DNA of 64,000 nucleotides from Calothrix sp. PCC 7716 (GCF_019977735.1 NZ_AP025018.1:7320580-7384579), one strand, 5' to 3'; counted from the first letter of the stretch, positions 1-8,156 are shown. Notes: generated by a model from the sequence alone, not told the origin. A program made the numbers and translations.

Positions 1-593
1 CGTCCAATTTCAATTACCATCCCGTTAAAAAAGCTAGCCAACAAAAACCACAAACCGTTTAATGGAAATGGGGTGCCAGAAACCAACCAATCGCAGGCAG
101 TACCATAAAAATTAATTAGAGGCATAATTAGCATATGGCTCAACATATAAATTACAGGATTTGCTTTTAGCCACTTCGCTACAAAAAACTCTTGGCTCAT
201 TAACCCGATATAAAGCCAAACTCCACCCAACACCAATGCTAACCAAGGTGATAAATAAAAACTTGCACTCAACTGAATTAAGGCGCCAAAAATACTTACC
301 CAACCTAATTCATCTAAACTTACTAATCCTCTAGGAACGGGACGATAAGAACGGTAGCGCGCGTCTTCTGAAAAATCTTTAAATTCATCTGCTATCCGCA
401 GTTGTAGAAAGAAAATAAAAATAGTAGTAAAGGCAACTAATAATGAAGATAAATTTGGTAGGCTGCCATTACCACGCAACAAACCAGAATAACCTACCGC
501 AGAACCACTAAAAACTGCGATTAATATCCCGTTTTTAAAAACAGGAAAACGTTCTTTTTGATAAATCCACCATCGGTTTTGTTCTAGCAGCAT
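1..593 (-). CDS. UbiA-family prenyltransferase (partial, C-terminus beyond window)
   Basis: An open frame runs from an ATG at 593 off the left edge of the window, giving about 197 residues of an integral membrane protein with several hydrophobic helices. Residues about 60-85 contain LRIADEFKDFSED followed by RYRSYRPVPRGLVS, the aspartate-rich loop and basic RPxPRG stretch typical of UbiA-type aromatic or polyprenyl transferases, in which the Asp residues bind Mg-diphosphate. Family membership is fairly secure; the substrate cannot be told. Its ATG directly abuts the stop of the upstream gene (594-596), so it is probably the last gene seen of a minus-strand operon starting with the radical SAM gene at 3213. 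The C-terminal half is missing from the window. Confidence 0.8.
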   Translation of the reverse strand, partial: MLLEQNRWWIYQKERFPVFKNGILIAVFSGSAVGYSGLLRGNGSLPNLSSLLVAFTTIFIFFLQLRIADEFKDFSEDARYRSYRPVPRGLVSLDELGWVSIFGALIQLSASFYLSPWLALVLGGVWLYIGLMSQEFFVAKWLKANPVIYMLSHMLIMPLINFYGTACDWLVSGTPFPLNGLWFLLASFFNGMVIEIG

Positions 594-1025
594 TTATTCA
601 CTTCCTTCTGACTTAGCTCTCACAGTCAACTGAGCTTCTGCAATTTCTTCGTCATTCCAACCTTGCGCTCTGAGTCTGCTAGTAATTTGAGTTTCACTCC
701 AACCTTGCTTGATACCTTTTTCTATATAATCAATCAAAGAAATACTTTGAGGAGTTAGTGAAATATTCTGCTCCCTAAGAGCATCACTTCTTATTTCTGT
801 TGAATTATTTGGTACAAGAGTTCGCCCCAATAAATTTTCAATAACTTCGAGCGTTACCGAACCAAGAAGCCAGCAAAGAGGAATCCAAACTACTAAACTA
901 ATTCCGAGAGTGCAAAAAAGTGATACCTGAATTATTAACAATGCAGGCTGAATTCCACCAGACATTAAAGCCAGGGAACCAAATACAATGGGGATGCCTA
1001 TTAAAATTTTTATAAATCGTCTCAT
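594..1025 (-). CDS. small membrane protein of unknown function
   Basis: This 143-residue protein has two predicted N-terminal membrane helices (about residues 7-25 and 28-60), then a soluble tail. The tail ends in a helical segment starting LIDYIEKGIKQGWSETQI and continuing to GWNDEEIAEAQ, which resembles short C-terminal helix-pair domains of the SHOCT kind and repeats the motif G-W-x-(E/D)-x-(E/Q)-I. It lies 12 bp downstream of the duplicated membrane protein gene and directly upstream of the UbiA-family gene, so it is likely co-transcribed with both. I do not recognise a named family. No catalytic motif is visible; a scaffold or accessory role for the neighbouring membrane enzymes is only inference. 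Confidence 0.6.
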   Translation of the reverse strand: MRRFIKILIGIPIVFGSLALMSGGIQPALLIIQVSLFCTLGISLVVWIPLCWLLGSVTLEVIENLLGRTLVPNNSTEIRSDALREQNISLTPQSISLIDYIEKGIKQGWSETQITSRLRAQGWNDEEIAEAQLTVRAKSEGSE

Positions 1026-1037
1026 TTCCGATGCTTC

Positions 1038-2066
1038 CTATAAATTATTATCTAGAATATTTTCCCAATAACGTATAAAGGCAATCATTAATGCCATATA
1101 AAAAGGAACGGCAAATGCAATTTCAATAGGTATTTTTAAAACAGGCATAAACACACCTGTATAAAAATGTTGAGCGCTTTCACTATATACTCTAAAGCCA
1201 TTTCTAATAAATGTTGCTTCAATTGGTATAGCTAAAGATGTAGTAATACTCAATGCAATTAAAAATCTGTAAAGCATGGGAAAATGGCTAAAGAATTTTC
1301 CGACTAAAACAGCTGTTATACCGATTACGACAATCCAAATTCCAGGAATAAATAAGCTGATATCGTGGAAAATATATGACCACTGGGGAAATTTTTGATT
1401 TACCGCCATTGGTTCTACCATGACTTCAAATAAAAAGATACCTATGAAAGCAATTGTAATATCACGCAGCCATTTTCGACGTTTTAAAGGTACTAATGGT
1501 ACATCATCAATTACAAAACTCCAGTACTTATAGAAGCTAATAATCAAACCTGTAAACACGGGTGTGTAGTAGAAAATCTCTATTGGAACTCTGAAAATAA
1601 AAATGCCAGACACAACTTTGTTAACTTCTGGCGAGTAACCCCGTAAATTAATATTCACAGCCCATATTTCTAACGGTACAATTAAAAATGTCAAGATTCC
1701 CAAATAAATAAGAAATCTCTGTGACTCTTTCACATGGGGAAGTAACTTATCAATTACTAACACAGTAGTTAAAATCAAAGAAGTCCAACCAATTGTTAAA
1801 ATCCAGCTAACATCATGATATAAATAAGCCCACTCACCCATTCTATGATTTTTCCACATGGGCGCCGTAAACATTTCAAATATCAACACCCCCACAGCCA
1901 TAATACCAAACCGTTGCCACATTTTATCTTTAACTTTTGGCAAGAAAAACATACTTACTGCAAACCCCAAAGCAATAAATAATTCAAATATAATAATTGG
2001 CAGAGTTGGAGTCTTATCAAAATTGCATGTTGCAAGTATTGGAACCAGAGAAAAATCTGAAATCAT
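1038..2066 (-). CDS. polytopic membrane protein with tandem internal duplication, unknown function
   Basis: The start is placed at the ATG at 2066, four bases after the stop of the radical SAM gene; a longer frame from 2132 would overlap that gene by about 60 bp. The product is about 342 residues and largely hydrophobic. It consists of two homologous halves of about 145 residues. Half 1 has FEMFTAPMW, WAYLYHDVSW, PLEIW, RGYSPE and VPIEIFYYTP; half 2 has FEVMVEPMA, WSYIFHDISL, PIEATF, GFRVYSE and IPIEIAFAVP. The shared pattern E-x4-P-M, W-(A/S)-Y-x2-H-D-x-S and (V/I)-P-I-E-I suggests conserved polar residues within membrane helices, as in an intramembrane enzyme or carrier. I do not recognise the family. 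The neighbours (radical SAM, UbiA) hint at lipid or isoprenoid modification. Confidence 0.75.
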   Translation of the reverse strand: MISDFSLVPILATCNFDKTPTLPIIIFELFIALGFAVSMFFLPKVKDKMWQRFGIMAVGVLIFEMFTAPMWKNHRMGEWAYLYHDVSWILTIGWTSLILTTVLVIDKLLPHVKESQRFLIYLGILTFLIVPLEIWAVNINLRGYSPEVNKVVSGIFIFRVPIEIFYYTPVFTGLIISFYKYWSFVIDDVPLVPLKRRKWLRDITIAFIGIFLFEVMVEPMAVNQKFPQWSYIFHDISLFIPGIWIVVIGITAVLVGKFFSHFPMLYRFLIALSITTSLAIPIEATFIRNGFRVYSESAQHFYTGVFMPVLKIPIEIAFAVPFYMALMIAFIRYWENILDNNL

Positions 2067-2070
2067 AGTT

Positions 2071-3213
2071 TTACTTTCCACCAGAGACAACTTCTTTTTG
2101 TCGATATTGTGAATCTTTAATTTTGCACCCACCCCATTTAGACTGACAAAATTCAGGTAAAGTCGTTAACCTATCCCATATTTTCCAAAGTGGTTCTTGC
2201 AGAATATTGCCAAACTTAGCATGATTAAAATCGCAGGACATAATATCCCCGTAAGGAGAAGTATAAAAGTAGCTAGTACCACACGAACAACCAACACTTC
2301 GGTAGCTGCTAAAATAGGCAAAGAAAACAACTCCAGGATAACTATTATCTAAATTATATTTTTTCGCAGAATTAATCATAGACTCTACCCAATCTTGATT
2401 ATCAACTAAATCTAAACGTTCCTGATATCTTCCACTGGGTAACGCATCAAAAACTAAAACTTCATGAATTCCTATTTGTTTTCCTAACTCTACAATTCTA
2501 TCTAATTCTCCATCTTCATAAGATTCTGGAGTCATGGTAGTAGAAATTCCACAAGAAAACCCTAACTGTTTTGCTTTGCGTATTCCTTGAATAGCTTTAT
2601 CAAATAAACCTGGCTTTTGCCGAAACTTATCATGCTTTTCTGCTGTAGCAGCATCAATACTAATATAAACACTATCCAAACCAGCTTTTTTTAACTCTGT
2701 TGCTCGCTCAAATAAATTCCACCCGTTAGTAAATAATATAGTAGTCGCAAGACTTTTATTCACAGAGCTAATAATTTCGGGTAAATCCTCTCGCATTAAT
2801 GGTTCACCACCAACAAAATTAATTACAGAAACTCCTAAATCTTGAGCATCTTGAATTAATTTCTGTGACTGTTCAAGGCTTAAAATATTTCTATGTGCTT
2901 CTTCCACAGCCGAAAAGAAACTGCAATGCTCACAAGTCGCATTACAAATATCATTCACGGCAAAACTCATCATGTTGGGTAAATTCTTATTTTGAATTGT
3001 TCTATATAAAGCCCTAGAAATAAAATTTGCTGAAGGTTTACTGAACAAAGCTGGTGTTGACAAGGAATAAACAGGATAACCTTGCCGAAAATGAATAATT
3101 TTATTGTGGTTCAGATAAATTTGATAAAGAATTGTTACAAAATCTGTACTATAATTAAGTGCCCTAGTCGCAGTAAACCATTTAAGACGTAAATTCGTTA
3201 GCAAAGAGTTCAT
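2071..3213 (-). CDS. radical SAM/SPASM-like enzyme
   Basis: This 380-residue protein carries the radical SAM cluster motif CNATCEHCSFF near residue 88, with the Cx3Cx2C spacing that binds the 4Fe-4S cluster cleaving S-adenosylmethionine. It continues with the expected GGEP motif (FVGGEPLMRED) and the TNG strand motif (LFTNGWN). The C-terminal part has more cysteines (VGCSCGTSYFYTSPYGDIMS, then CDFNHAKFGN and a final GGCKIKD), which look like a SPASM-type auxiliary cluster region. Such enzymes modify peptides or small molecules by radical chemistry; the substrate here is unknown. It is the first gene of a tight minus-strand set with the duplicated membrane protein and the UbiA-family enzyme, which points to membrane lipid or isoprenoid chemistry (inference). 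Confidence 0.85.
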   Translation of the reverse strand: MNSLLTNLRLKWFTATRALNYSTDFVTILYQIYLNHNKIIHFRQGYPVYSLSTPALFSKPSANFISRALYRTIQNKNLPNMMSFAVNDICNATCEHCSFFSAVEEAHRNILSLEQSQKLIQDAQDLGVSVINFVGGEPLMREDLPEIISSVNKSLATTILFTNGWNLFERATELKKAGLDSVYISIDAATAEKHDKFRQKPGLFDKAIQGIRKAKQLGFSCGISTTMTPESYEDGELDRIVELGKQIGIHEVLVFDALPSGRYQERLDLVDNQDWVESMINSAKKYNLDNSYPGVVFFAYFSSYRSVGCSCGTSYFYTSPYGDIMSCDFNHAKFGNILQEPLWKIWDRLTTLPEFCQSKWGGCKIKDSQYRQKEVVSGGK

Positions 3214-3248
3214 ACGTATTCACTGATATTTTAAATCTCTGAAATAAC

Positions 3249-3277
3249 GTAGAGACGCGATTTCGGAGCGTCTCTAC
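3249..3277. repeat. GTAGAGACG/CGTCTCTAC palindromic repeat
   Basis: The arms GTAGAGACGC and GCGTCTCTAC flank a short loop, forming a hairpin between the radical SAM gene and the tandem repeat. Two more copies of this family occur at 6560-6589 and 6945-6972. It is an intergenic dispersed repeat, possibly acting as a transcription terminator or RNA stem. Confidence 0.8.
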
Positions 3278-3406
3278 AAATGATTACAGGATGCAAATTA
3301 ATTTTAATCAGTGTAAGTCTAAAAAAGATACTTTCTAATATCTTAAGAATATTTTTACTTTCTTTTAGTAAAATGTAACGGAATAAACTTGAAATAATCT
3401 CATGGT

Positions 3407-3510
3407 TGGAACGGGCAAGGATGCCCATTCCACAAGATGGATATACAAGATAGATAGACAAGATGGATATACAAGATGGATATACAAGATGGATAGACAA
3501 GATGGATAAT
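3407..3510. repeat. GGGCAAGGATGCCC repeat followed by six 13-bp tandem units
   Basis: A copy of the dispersed element GGAACGGGCAAGGATGCCC with the tail ATTCCACAAGA is followed directly by six units of the 13-mer CAAGATGGATATA (starts at 3433, 3446, 3459, 3472, 3485 and 3498; the second and fifth read GATAGA at the end). The first unit overlaps the CACAAGATGG tail of the dispersed element, so the array seems to have grown from it. No coding potential is evident. Confidence 0.85.
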
Positions 3511-3528
3511 TCAATTTTTGGAAGTTTT

Positions 3529-4041
3529 TTAGCAAAATATAGTGTTAATTTTGCTAAGACTTGCCCAGGTTTTATCACCAACGGCACCATCGGTAGTTAA
3601 ACCCGCACGTTTTTGTAGAGCTTTTACAGCGGTTTCAGTTCCAGCACCAAATTTACCGTCAATAATGCCTTTATAATAACCTTCAAGGGACATGCGTTCT
3701 TGAATAAGATTTACTAAATCACCTTGACTGCCTTTTTTGAGAACGGGTAAACCTACAGGCGCCCCTTTGTACAAAGATTTCCAGGTAGTATCACCAACTA
3801 TACCGTCATGTGTGAGAAACATTTGGTTTTGAAAGAGTTTTACCGCGTCGGTTGTTTTGGCGCCAAATATGCCATCAATAACTTCTTCGCCAGGAAATAC
3901 ACAGGTGCCTTTATTATCTAAATGTACAAAGACATGATATTGAAATAATAATTTTTGTAACTCTTTGACAGCTTCACCTTTGGCGCCTTGTTTTAGAATA
4001 GGTTTATTGAGTGGTGTTAAAGTATTAATTGTAGTTGTCAT
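3529..4041 (-). CDS. tandem peptidoglycan-binding (PG_binding_1) protein
   Basis: The 170-residue product contains two PG_binding_1-type domains. The first (about 14-90) has PILKQGAKGEAVKELQKLL, DGIFGAKTTDAVKLFQ and DGIVGDTTWKSL; the second (about 97-165) has PVLKKGSQGDLVNLIQ, DGKFGAGTETAVKALQ and DGAVGDKTWASL. This three-helix fold binds cell-wall peptidoglycan in lytic enzymes and exported proteins. There is no obvious signal peptide and no catalytic domain, so it may act as a bare binding module or use another export route. The first domain carries an insertion of about 12 residues (HLDNKGTCVF region). The gene lies 100 bp downstream of a paralogue at 4142-4651 in the same direction. Confidence 0.85.
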   Translation of the reverse strand: MTTTINTLTPLNKPILKQGAKGEAVKELQKLLFQYHVFVHLDNKGTCVFPGEEVIDGIFGAKTTDAVKLFQNQMFLTHDGIVGDTTWKSLYKGAPVGLPVLKKGSQGDLVNLIQERMSLEGYYKGIIDGKFGAGTETAVKALQKRAGLTTDGAVGDKTWASLSKINTIFC

Positions 4042-4141
4042 GATTTTTACTCTGGTGGTGACTATGGTGGTGAATATATATTTATAATCAAATTCGATTT
4101 GATTTATTCCGCAAACAAAATCTTAGAAACCCGGTTTCTTT

Positions 4142-4651
4142 TTAAGGTAGACATTCAGCTTCTTTGATTTGACTTAATAATAGCCAAGTGCCGTTACCTA
4201 TAATTCCATCGACATCTGAACGATTACGTCGTTGTAAAGATTTAACAGCTTCTTCTGTAGCTATACCAAAATCACCATCAATAGCACCTTGATAATCACC
4301 GCTAATAATTAATCGTATCTGAACGCGCGATACAAGTTCGCCTTTACTACCTCTTCTCAGTACTGGCATATTAATAGGCGCCTTTCTAATTAGTGCTTGC
4401 CAAGTAATATTACCTACAATACCATCGACCGTGAGAAATACTTGTCGCTGAAACGCTTTGACTGTATCTTCTGTATCATTACCAAAATCACCGTCAATTA
4501 AAGCTTCAGGAAGTCCAAAGATGCAAGCTAACGCAAAGGCACCATAATCATATAGAAGTGTTTGTAATTCCCTAACGTTGGCACCACGGTCGCCTTTTTT
4601 CAATACAGGTCTGTTGGTAGCTACTGGAGGTAAATTGCTTGCAGAAGTCAT
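4142..4651 (-). CDS. tandem peptidoglycan-binding (PG_binding_1) protein, paralogue
   Basis: The 169-residue product has the same architecture as the next gene: two PG_binding_1 repeats, the first with PVLKKGDRGANVRELQTLL, DGDFGNDTEDTVKAFQ and DGIVGNITWQAL, the second with PVLRRGSKGELVSRVQ, DGDFGIATEEAVKSLQ and DGIIGNGTWLLL. The pair almost certainly arose by gene duplication, since the domain order and the insertion in the first domain coincide. No signal peptide and no hydrolase domain are visible. It probably binds peptidoglycan; the biological role is unknown. It is transcribed away from proA, which starts 170 bp to the right on the other strand. Confidence 0.85.
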   Translation of the reverse strand: MTSASNLPPVATNRPVLKKGDRGANVRELQTLLYDYGAFALACIFGLPEALIDGDFGNDTEDTVKAFQRQVFLTVDGIVGNITWQALIRKAPINMPVLRRGSKGELVSRVQIRLIISGDYQGAIDGDFGIATEEAVKSLQRRNRSDVDGIIGNGTWLLLSQIKEAECLP

Positions 4652-4820
4652 TTCTGTGATTCCTTGTTATATATAATTAAATATTTAATTAGAGATGCTT
4701 ACAGGTAGTTGATACAATCAAGGGTCGTAGTATTTCGGATGGCGCCATCTAAAATATATTATGTTGGCTTTAAGACGTTACGATTGGTAAGTAGCAGAAG
4801 ATTATTGCGATATACAAGTT

Positions 4821-6128
4821 ATGACCGCTTCCCAAGTAGCTTACAAATCTTTAATTACAATTGCCCAACAAACCCGTTCGGCAGCACTTTCTTTGGCAGT
4901 ACTTTCGACTGAACAACGTAACCAAGCTATAGACACTATTGCTTTAGCCTTAGAATCAGCGCGTGATGAAATAATCAAAGCAAATATTGCTGACTGTGAA
5001 GCTGCTGTTGTTGATGGTATTGCCAAACCGCTTTATAAACGGTTGCAGTTAGATGAACATAAATTAAGAGATGCCATTACAGGTGTACGTGATGTCGGTA
5101 AGCTTGCTGACCCTGTAGGACATGTACAAATTCATCGCGAACTTGATACTGGATTAATTTTGAAGCGGGTAACTTGTCCGTTAGGAGTGTTGGGAATTAT
5201 TTTTGAAGCACGTCCTGAAGCTGCGATTCAAATTGTCTCACTCGCAATCAAATCAGGGAACAGTGTTATTCTCAAATGCGGTAAAGAAGCAGTACGCTCA
5301 TGCGAAGCTATAGTTAAAGCCATAAAACAAGGTTTAGCCCAGACTGCTGTAAACCCCGATGCAGTGCAGCTACTAACAACACGTGAAGAAACCTTAGAGC
5401 TACTCAAGTTAGATAAATATGTAGATTTAATTATTCCACGCGGTTCTAATTCATTTGTACGATTCGTTCAAGAAAATACTCGCATTCCGGTACTTGGACA
5501 CGCAGACGGTGTTTGCCATCTATATATAGATAAAGCAGCAGATATCGACAAAGCTATTACCATCGCTGTAGACGCAAAAACTCACTATCCTGCCGCATGT
5601 AACGCTATTGAAACAATGCTTGTTCATGCTGAAGTGGCGCCAACCTTTTTACCAAAAGTCTCAACAGCATTAGAGAATATGGGTGTTGAGTTACGGGGAG
5701 ACGAGCGAACTCGTGAAATTTTACCTAATATAACTACACCCACCGACTGGCAAACCGAATACAGCGATTTGATTTTAGCCATAAAAATTGTAGATAGCCT
5801 AGAGCAAGCAATTGAGCATATCAACAATTACGGTTCTAAGCACACTGATGCAATTATTACCGAAGACCCCAACGCTGCTTCTACTTTTTTAGCTTTAGTA
5901 AATGCCGCAGGTGTATATCATAACTGTTCCACCCGCTTTGCAGATGGTTTCCGTTACGGATTCGGCGCCGAAGTTGGTATCAGCACACAGCAAATGCCAC
6001 CACGTGGACCCGTTGGTTTAGAAGGTTTAGTAACCTACAAATATCAAATGACTGGTAACGGACATATTGCTGCTAATTATACAGGCGCCAGTGCCAAACC
6101 TTTCACACACCGTGACTTGAAAAACTAG
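4821..6128 (+). CDS. proA: gamma-glutamyl phosphate reductase (glutamate-5-semialdehyde dehydrogenase)
   Basis: ProA reduces gamma-glutamyl phosphate with NADPH to glutamate-5-semialdehyde, the second step of proline synthesis, in the cytosol. The 435-residue product spans the whole family length. Recognisable segments are the N-terminal helical part, the cofactor region [14 protein letters not shown], the strand [12 protein letters not shown], the catalytic cysteine near residue 260 in [13 protein letters not shown], and the C-terminal [18 protein letters not shown] block. The start at 4821 is the first ATG of the homologous region. No proB is adjacent, which is common in cyanobacteria. A hairpin repeat starts at the stop codon and may end transcription. 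Confidence 0.97.
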   Translation: MTASQVAYKSLITIAQQTRSAALSLAVLSTEQRNQAIDTIALALESARDEIIKANIADCEAAVVDGIAKPLYKRLQLDEHKLRDAITGVRDVGKLADPVGHVQIHRELDTGLILKRVTCPLGVLGIIFEARPEAAIQIVSLAIKSGNSVILKCGKEAVRSCEAIVKAIKQGLAQTAVNPDAVQLLTTREETLELLKLDKYVDLIIPRGSNSFVRFVQENTRIPVLGHADGVCHLYIDKAADIDKAITIAVDAKTHYPAACNAIETMLVHAEVAPTFLPKVSTALENMGVELRGDERTREILPNITTPTDWQTEYSDLILAIKIVDSLEQAIEHINNYGSKHTDAIITEDPNAASTFLALVNAAGVYHNCSTRFADGFRYGFGAEVGISTQQMPPRGPVGLEGLVTYKYQMTGNGHIAANYTGASAKPFTHRDLKN

Positions 6129-6190
6129 TAAGGTGGGCAGTGCCCACCTTACAGTGCTATATTATAATTAGACACACATCTAATTATAAT
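6128..6190. repeat. two consecutive hairpins between proA and the DUF2087 gene
   Basis: 6128-6152 is the palindrome built on AGGTGGGCA-G-TGCCCACCT, a dispersed family with further copies at 27722, 48247, 55732 and 60012 and degenerate ones near 57125 and 57393. 6161-6190 is a perfect 12-bp inverted repeat (ATTATAATTAGA and TCTAATTATAAT around a 6-base loop) that ends three bases before the start codon at 6194. The second hairpin would include the leader and may affect translation of the downstream gene. Confidence 0.8.
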
Positions 6191-6193
6191 ATT

Positions 6194-6511
6194 ATGCTTA
6201 ACAAACAATTTGACATATCGCTCGAACACGTTGAGGATGAAGTTTGGGCTGCAAAAGTCCTAAGTAACTATACAGTGGTTGATAAAACAAGCGCATTACC
6301 ACGTTTAAAGGATATTCCAGCGACTCGTAAAAAGCGCTTGGTAATTTTAAAATGGCTAGCAAGTCATTTTGACCAGGGTACCAACTATTCAGAAGCTAAG
6401 GTCAACGAAATTCTGAAGCAATTTCATCCTGATTGTGCTACGCTACGACGCGAAATGATAGGTTACAATTTGATGCAAAGAGAATCTGGTATTTACTGGC
6501 GCCAAAATTAA
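6194..6511 (+). CDS. DUF2087-type small protein
   Basis: The 105-residue protein begins at the ATG at 6194; an in-frame GTG at 6140 would put the dispersed hairpin repeat into the protein and is rejected. The central part (residues about 40-100) reads LKDIPATRKKRLVILKWLAS, then FDQGTNYSEAKVNEILKQFH and LRREMIGYNLMQRESGIYWR. This arrangement matches DUF2087, a winged-helix-like domain found alone or at the C-terminus of bacterial transcriptional regulators. Function is unknown; a nucleic-acid or regulatory role is plausible from the fold class. The gene stands alone between repeat-rich regions. Confidence 0.8.
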   Translation: MLNKQFDISLEHVEDEVWAAKVLSNYTVVDKTSALPRLKDIPATRKKRLVILKWLASHFDQGTNYSEAKVNEILKQFHPDCATLRREMIGYNLMQRESGIYWRQN

Positions 6512-6559
6512 GATTAACTATCTTTATAGTCTCTAGTCCTTCGATAAACCCAAAACCTT

Positions 6560-6589
6560 GTAGAGACGTGATGTTCCTCACGTCTCTAC
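6560..6589. repeat. GTAGAGACG/CGTCTCTAC palindromic repeat
   Basis: Second copy of the hairpin family seen at 3249-3277, with arms GTAGAGACGTGA and TCACGTCTCTAC. It lies about 50 bp after the DUF2087 gene and may serve as its terminator. The rest of 6512-7408 holds no gene I can support apart from further repeats listed separately. Confidence 0.75.
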
Positions 6590-6894
6590 GTACTGATAAT
6601 CATCGTAAAAATCCTTAACCGAGCAGTATTGCAGATGGTGGAAAGCATAGAGATACTGCTGGACTAACTCAAAAATTAGTGCAACATAATGTGCTATTAA
6701 GTAGGAAGGCGCAAAAAAACGAAAGTATGTAACGAAAAGTAAAGTTGCTCAAAAGCCTGTTTGCTCCTGCCCTCTGACTTCTGCCCCCTACCTTGTTTCA
6801 ACGATAAATATTTATGCCCACCTACTTAGTTTAATAGACGGCGCCTGAAGAATAACGAGATATAAAAAAAATCTATATTAACTATAAAATCTAG

Positions 6895-7003
6895 ATACAG
6901 CAGATTTCAGGTATATGAGGTACACAAATAATGCCCAAAACCTTGTAGAGACGCGACATGTCGCGTCTCTACATGTACCGCATTAACACAAAATCTGCTG
7001 TAT
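6895..7003. repeat. nested palindromic element (MITE-like)
   Basis: A perfect 28-bp palindrome at 6945-6972 (third copy of the GTAGAGACG family) is enclosed by a 13-bp perfect inverted repeat, ATACAGCAGATTT at 6895-6907 and AAATCTGCTGTAT at 6991-7003. The whole 109-bp unit could fold as one long stem with internal loops. It has no coding capacity. Confidence 0.7.
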
Positions 7004-7078
7004 ATTCTGGTGTCTAAAAACTACAAGACTAAGGTAAAAACCGAGATATACTGCAAACGGGTTAAATATAAACTTTGT

Positions 7079-7165
7079 CATGCTGAACGAAACGCAGTGC
7101 AGTGAAGCATCTTAGAGATTCTAGCCTGCGGCAAATGCTCCGCATTACGCTACGCGACTAATGAC
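7079..7165. repeat. dispersed CATGCTGAACG...GAAGCATCT and AATGCTCCGCATTACGC repeats
   Basis: The segment contains TCATGCTGAACG-like and GTGAAGCATCT words followed by GCCTGCGGCAAATGCTCCGC and ATTACGCTACGC. Related copies appear at 8130-8156 and, in opposite orientation, at 30239-30342. It is a dispersed intergenic repeat family without coding potential. Confidence 0.65.
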
Positions 7166-7408
7166 ATTTCTAAACCGTTCTTAGTATAGTCAATAATTCT
7201 TCAATCCTAAGACGTAATCAATACTTGTGTATTATTTTTCACTCTTTAGATAAACGTGTGAGATATCTTAAGTGATACATATATCTGCAATCTCAAAATT
7301 GAATTCAGTCGCAAGATAGTGTGTAATATTGTTACGAGAATATAAATTAGTAGATAAGAAATAACGAATCTACTATCCGATTTAATTTAATCCCCAAGGA
7401 GATTAACT

Positions 7409-7585
7409 ATGGACACTACTATGTTTGAATTAAGTTTAGAGCAACAATTTCAAATGCGCTTAATGCAAGAATCTGCTCAAGAATTAACCCGTGAACAAAT
7501 GTTAGATGTACTTATGCAAACTTCACGTATGTTAATGGTCAAAGATAACATTATTCGGAATTTAGTCAAAAGTGGAACTTTGTAA
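7409..7585 (+). CDS. nblA: NblA-family phycobilisome degradation protein
   Basis: This 58-residue frame starts MDTTMFELSLEQQFQMRLM and ends MLMVKDNIIRNLVKSG. It fits NblA proteins in length (about 55-65), in the N-terminal FELSLEQ-F-R block, in the central REQ.LD.L.Q helix and in the C-terminal MVKDNIIRNL block. NblA is an adaptor that ties phycobilisomes to the Clp protease so that pigment proteins are broken down when nitrogen or other nutrients are short. A strong ribosome binding site, AAGGAG, lies at 7396-7401, 7 bases before the ATG. A GTA-N7-TAC word at 7323-7335 resembles, but does not match, the GTAN8TAC site of NtcA. The gene is monocistronic. Confidence 0.9.
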   Translation: MDTTMFELSLEQQFQMRLMQESAQELTREQMLDVLMQTSRMLMVKDNIIRNLVKSGTL

Positions 7586-7649
7586 GGTTAGATGTGGAGA
7601 GTTAAGTCATATACTGCTGCTCTTCACTTTTCTTTAATAATTTTTTAGT

Positions 7650-8072
7650 TTATTTTTTATTGGCACAACCGTCTAAAACCTTGTTGCCCGAAATGAACGT
7701 TGCCGAATAATCATATTCTGTTTCAGACATTCCATCGCTGCAACCATTAACTTTCTTAATAATTAGCGTGTTATCACCACGAAGTTTATATACACGCACG
7801 GTATCAGGAGTGCGTCCGACTGAAGAAAGCGGTTGTACATAAGCGAAAGTTTGCTTTTTCGCATCGGGTGTTGAAAATATTATCGCGCGCTTACTTAAGT
7901 CAATATTCCAGAATGGTTCTGTACCTCGAATTTCAAACTCTATTGTTGCTGTTGAAGTGTTTGAGGGTAGCGGTGCGCTTTGAGCTTGTGTTACATAGTT
8001 TGTGATTAGCCCAACTGTCATAAGCAGAAAAAATGCGTATGCTATAATTTTTTTCCAAATAATTTTTATCAT
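7650..8072 (-). CDS. exported protein with GTEPFWNI motif (COG3650-like)
   Basis: The 140-residue product begins with a basic and hydrophobic signal peptide (about residues 1-32, ending near AQSAPLP). The mature part holds the motif GTEPFWNIDLSK and a C-terminal NGCSDGMSETEYDYSATF segment with a final conserved LDGCANK cysteine; the two cysteines could form a disulphide. The GTEPFW motif is typical of small exported proteins grouped in COG3650 and of related META-domain lipoproteins. Function is unknown. It is convergent with nblA and the gap between them is only 64 bp. Confidence 0.75.
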   Translation of the reverse strand: MIKIIWKKIIAYAFFLLMTVGLITNYVTQAQSAPLPSNTSTATIEFEIRGTEPFWNIDLSKRAIIFSTPDAKKQTFAYVQPLSSVGRTPDTVRVYKLRGDNTLIIKKVNGCSDGMSETEYDYSATFISGNKVLDGCANKK

Positions 8073-8129
8073 ATTAAGTAGTATTCATTATAAATTAAGC
8101 CTTTAATATATCATATTCAGTGCCAATTG

Positions 8130-8156
8130 TCATGCTGAACGTAGTGAAGCATCTAA
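8130..8156. repeat. CATGCTGAACGTAGTGAAGCATCT repeat copy
   Basis: A short dispersed repeat between the exported GTEPFW protein gene and the cruP-like gene; the arms AGATGCTTCAC-like and GTGAAGCATCT words recur at 7079 and, inverted, at 30312-30342. Confidence 0.65.

Noticed and set aside
3231-3590. 119-codon frame on the minus strand
   Set aside because: It is made of the dispersed repeat and the 13-bp tandem array (repeated SIYLVYPSC) and overlaps a real gene.
7323-7335. NtcA-like site upstream of nblA
   Set aside because: The spacing is GTA-N7-TAC instead of N8, and no well-placed -10 box was found, so it is only mentioned as a near match.
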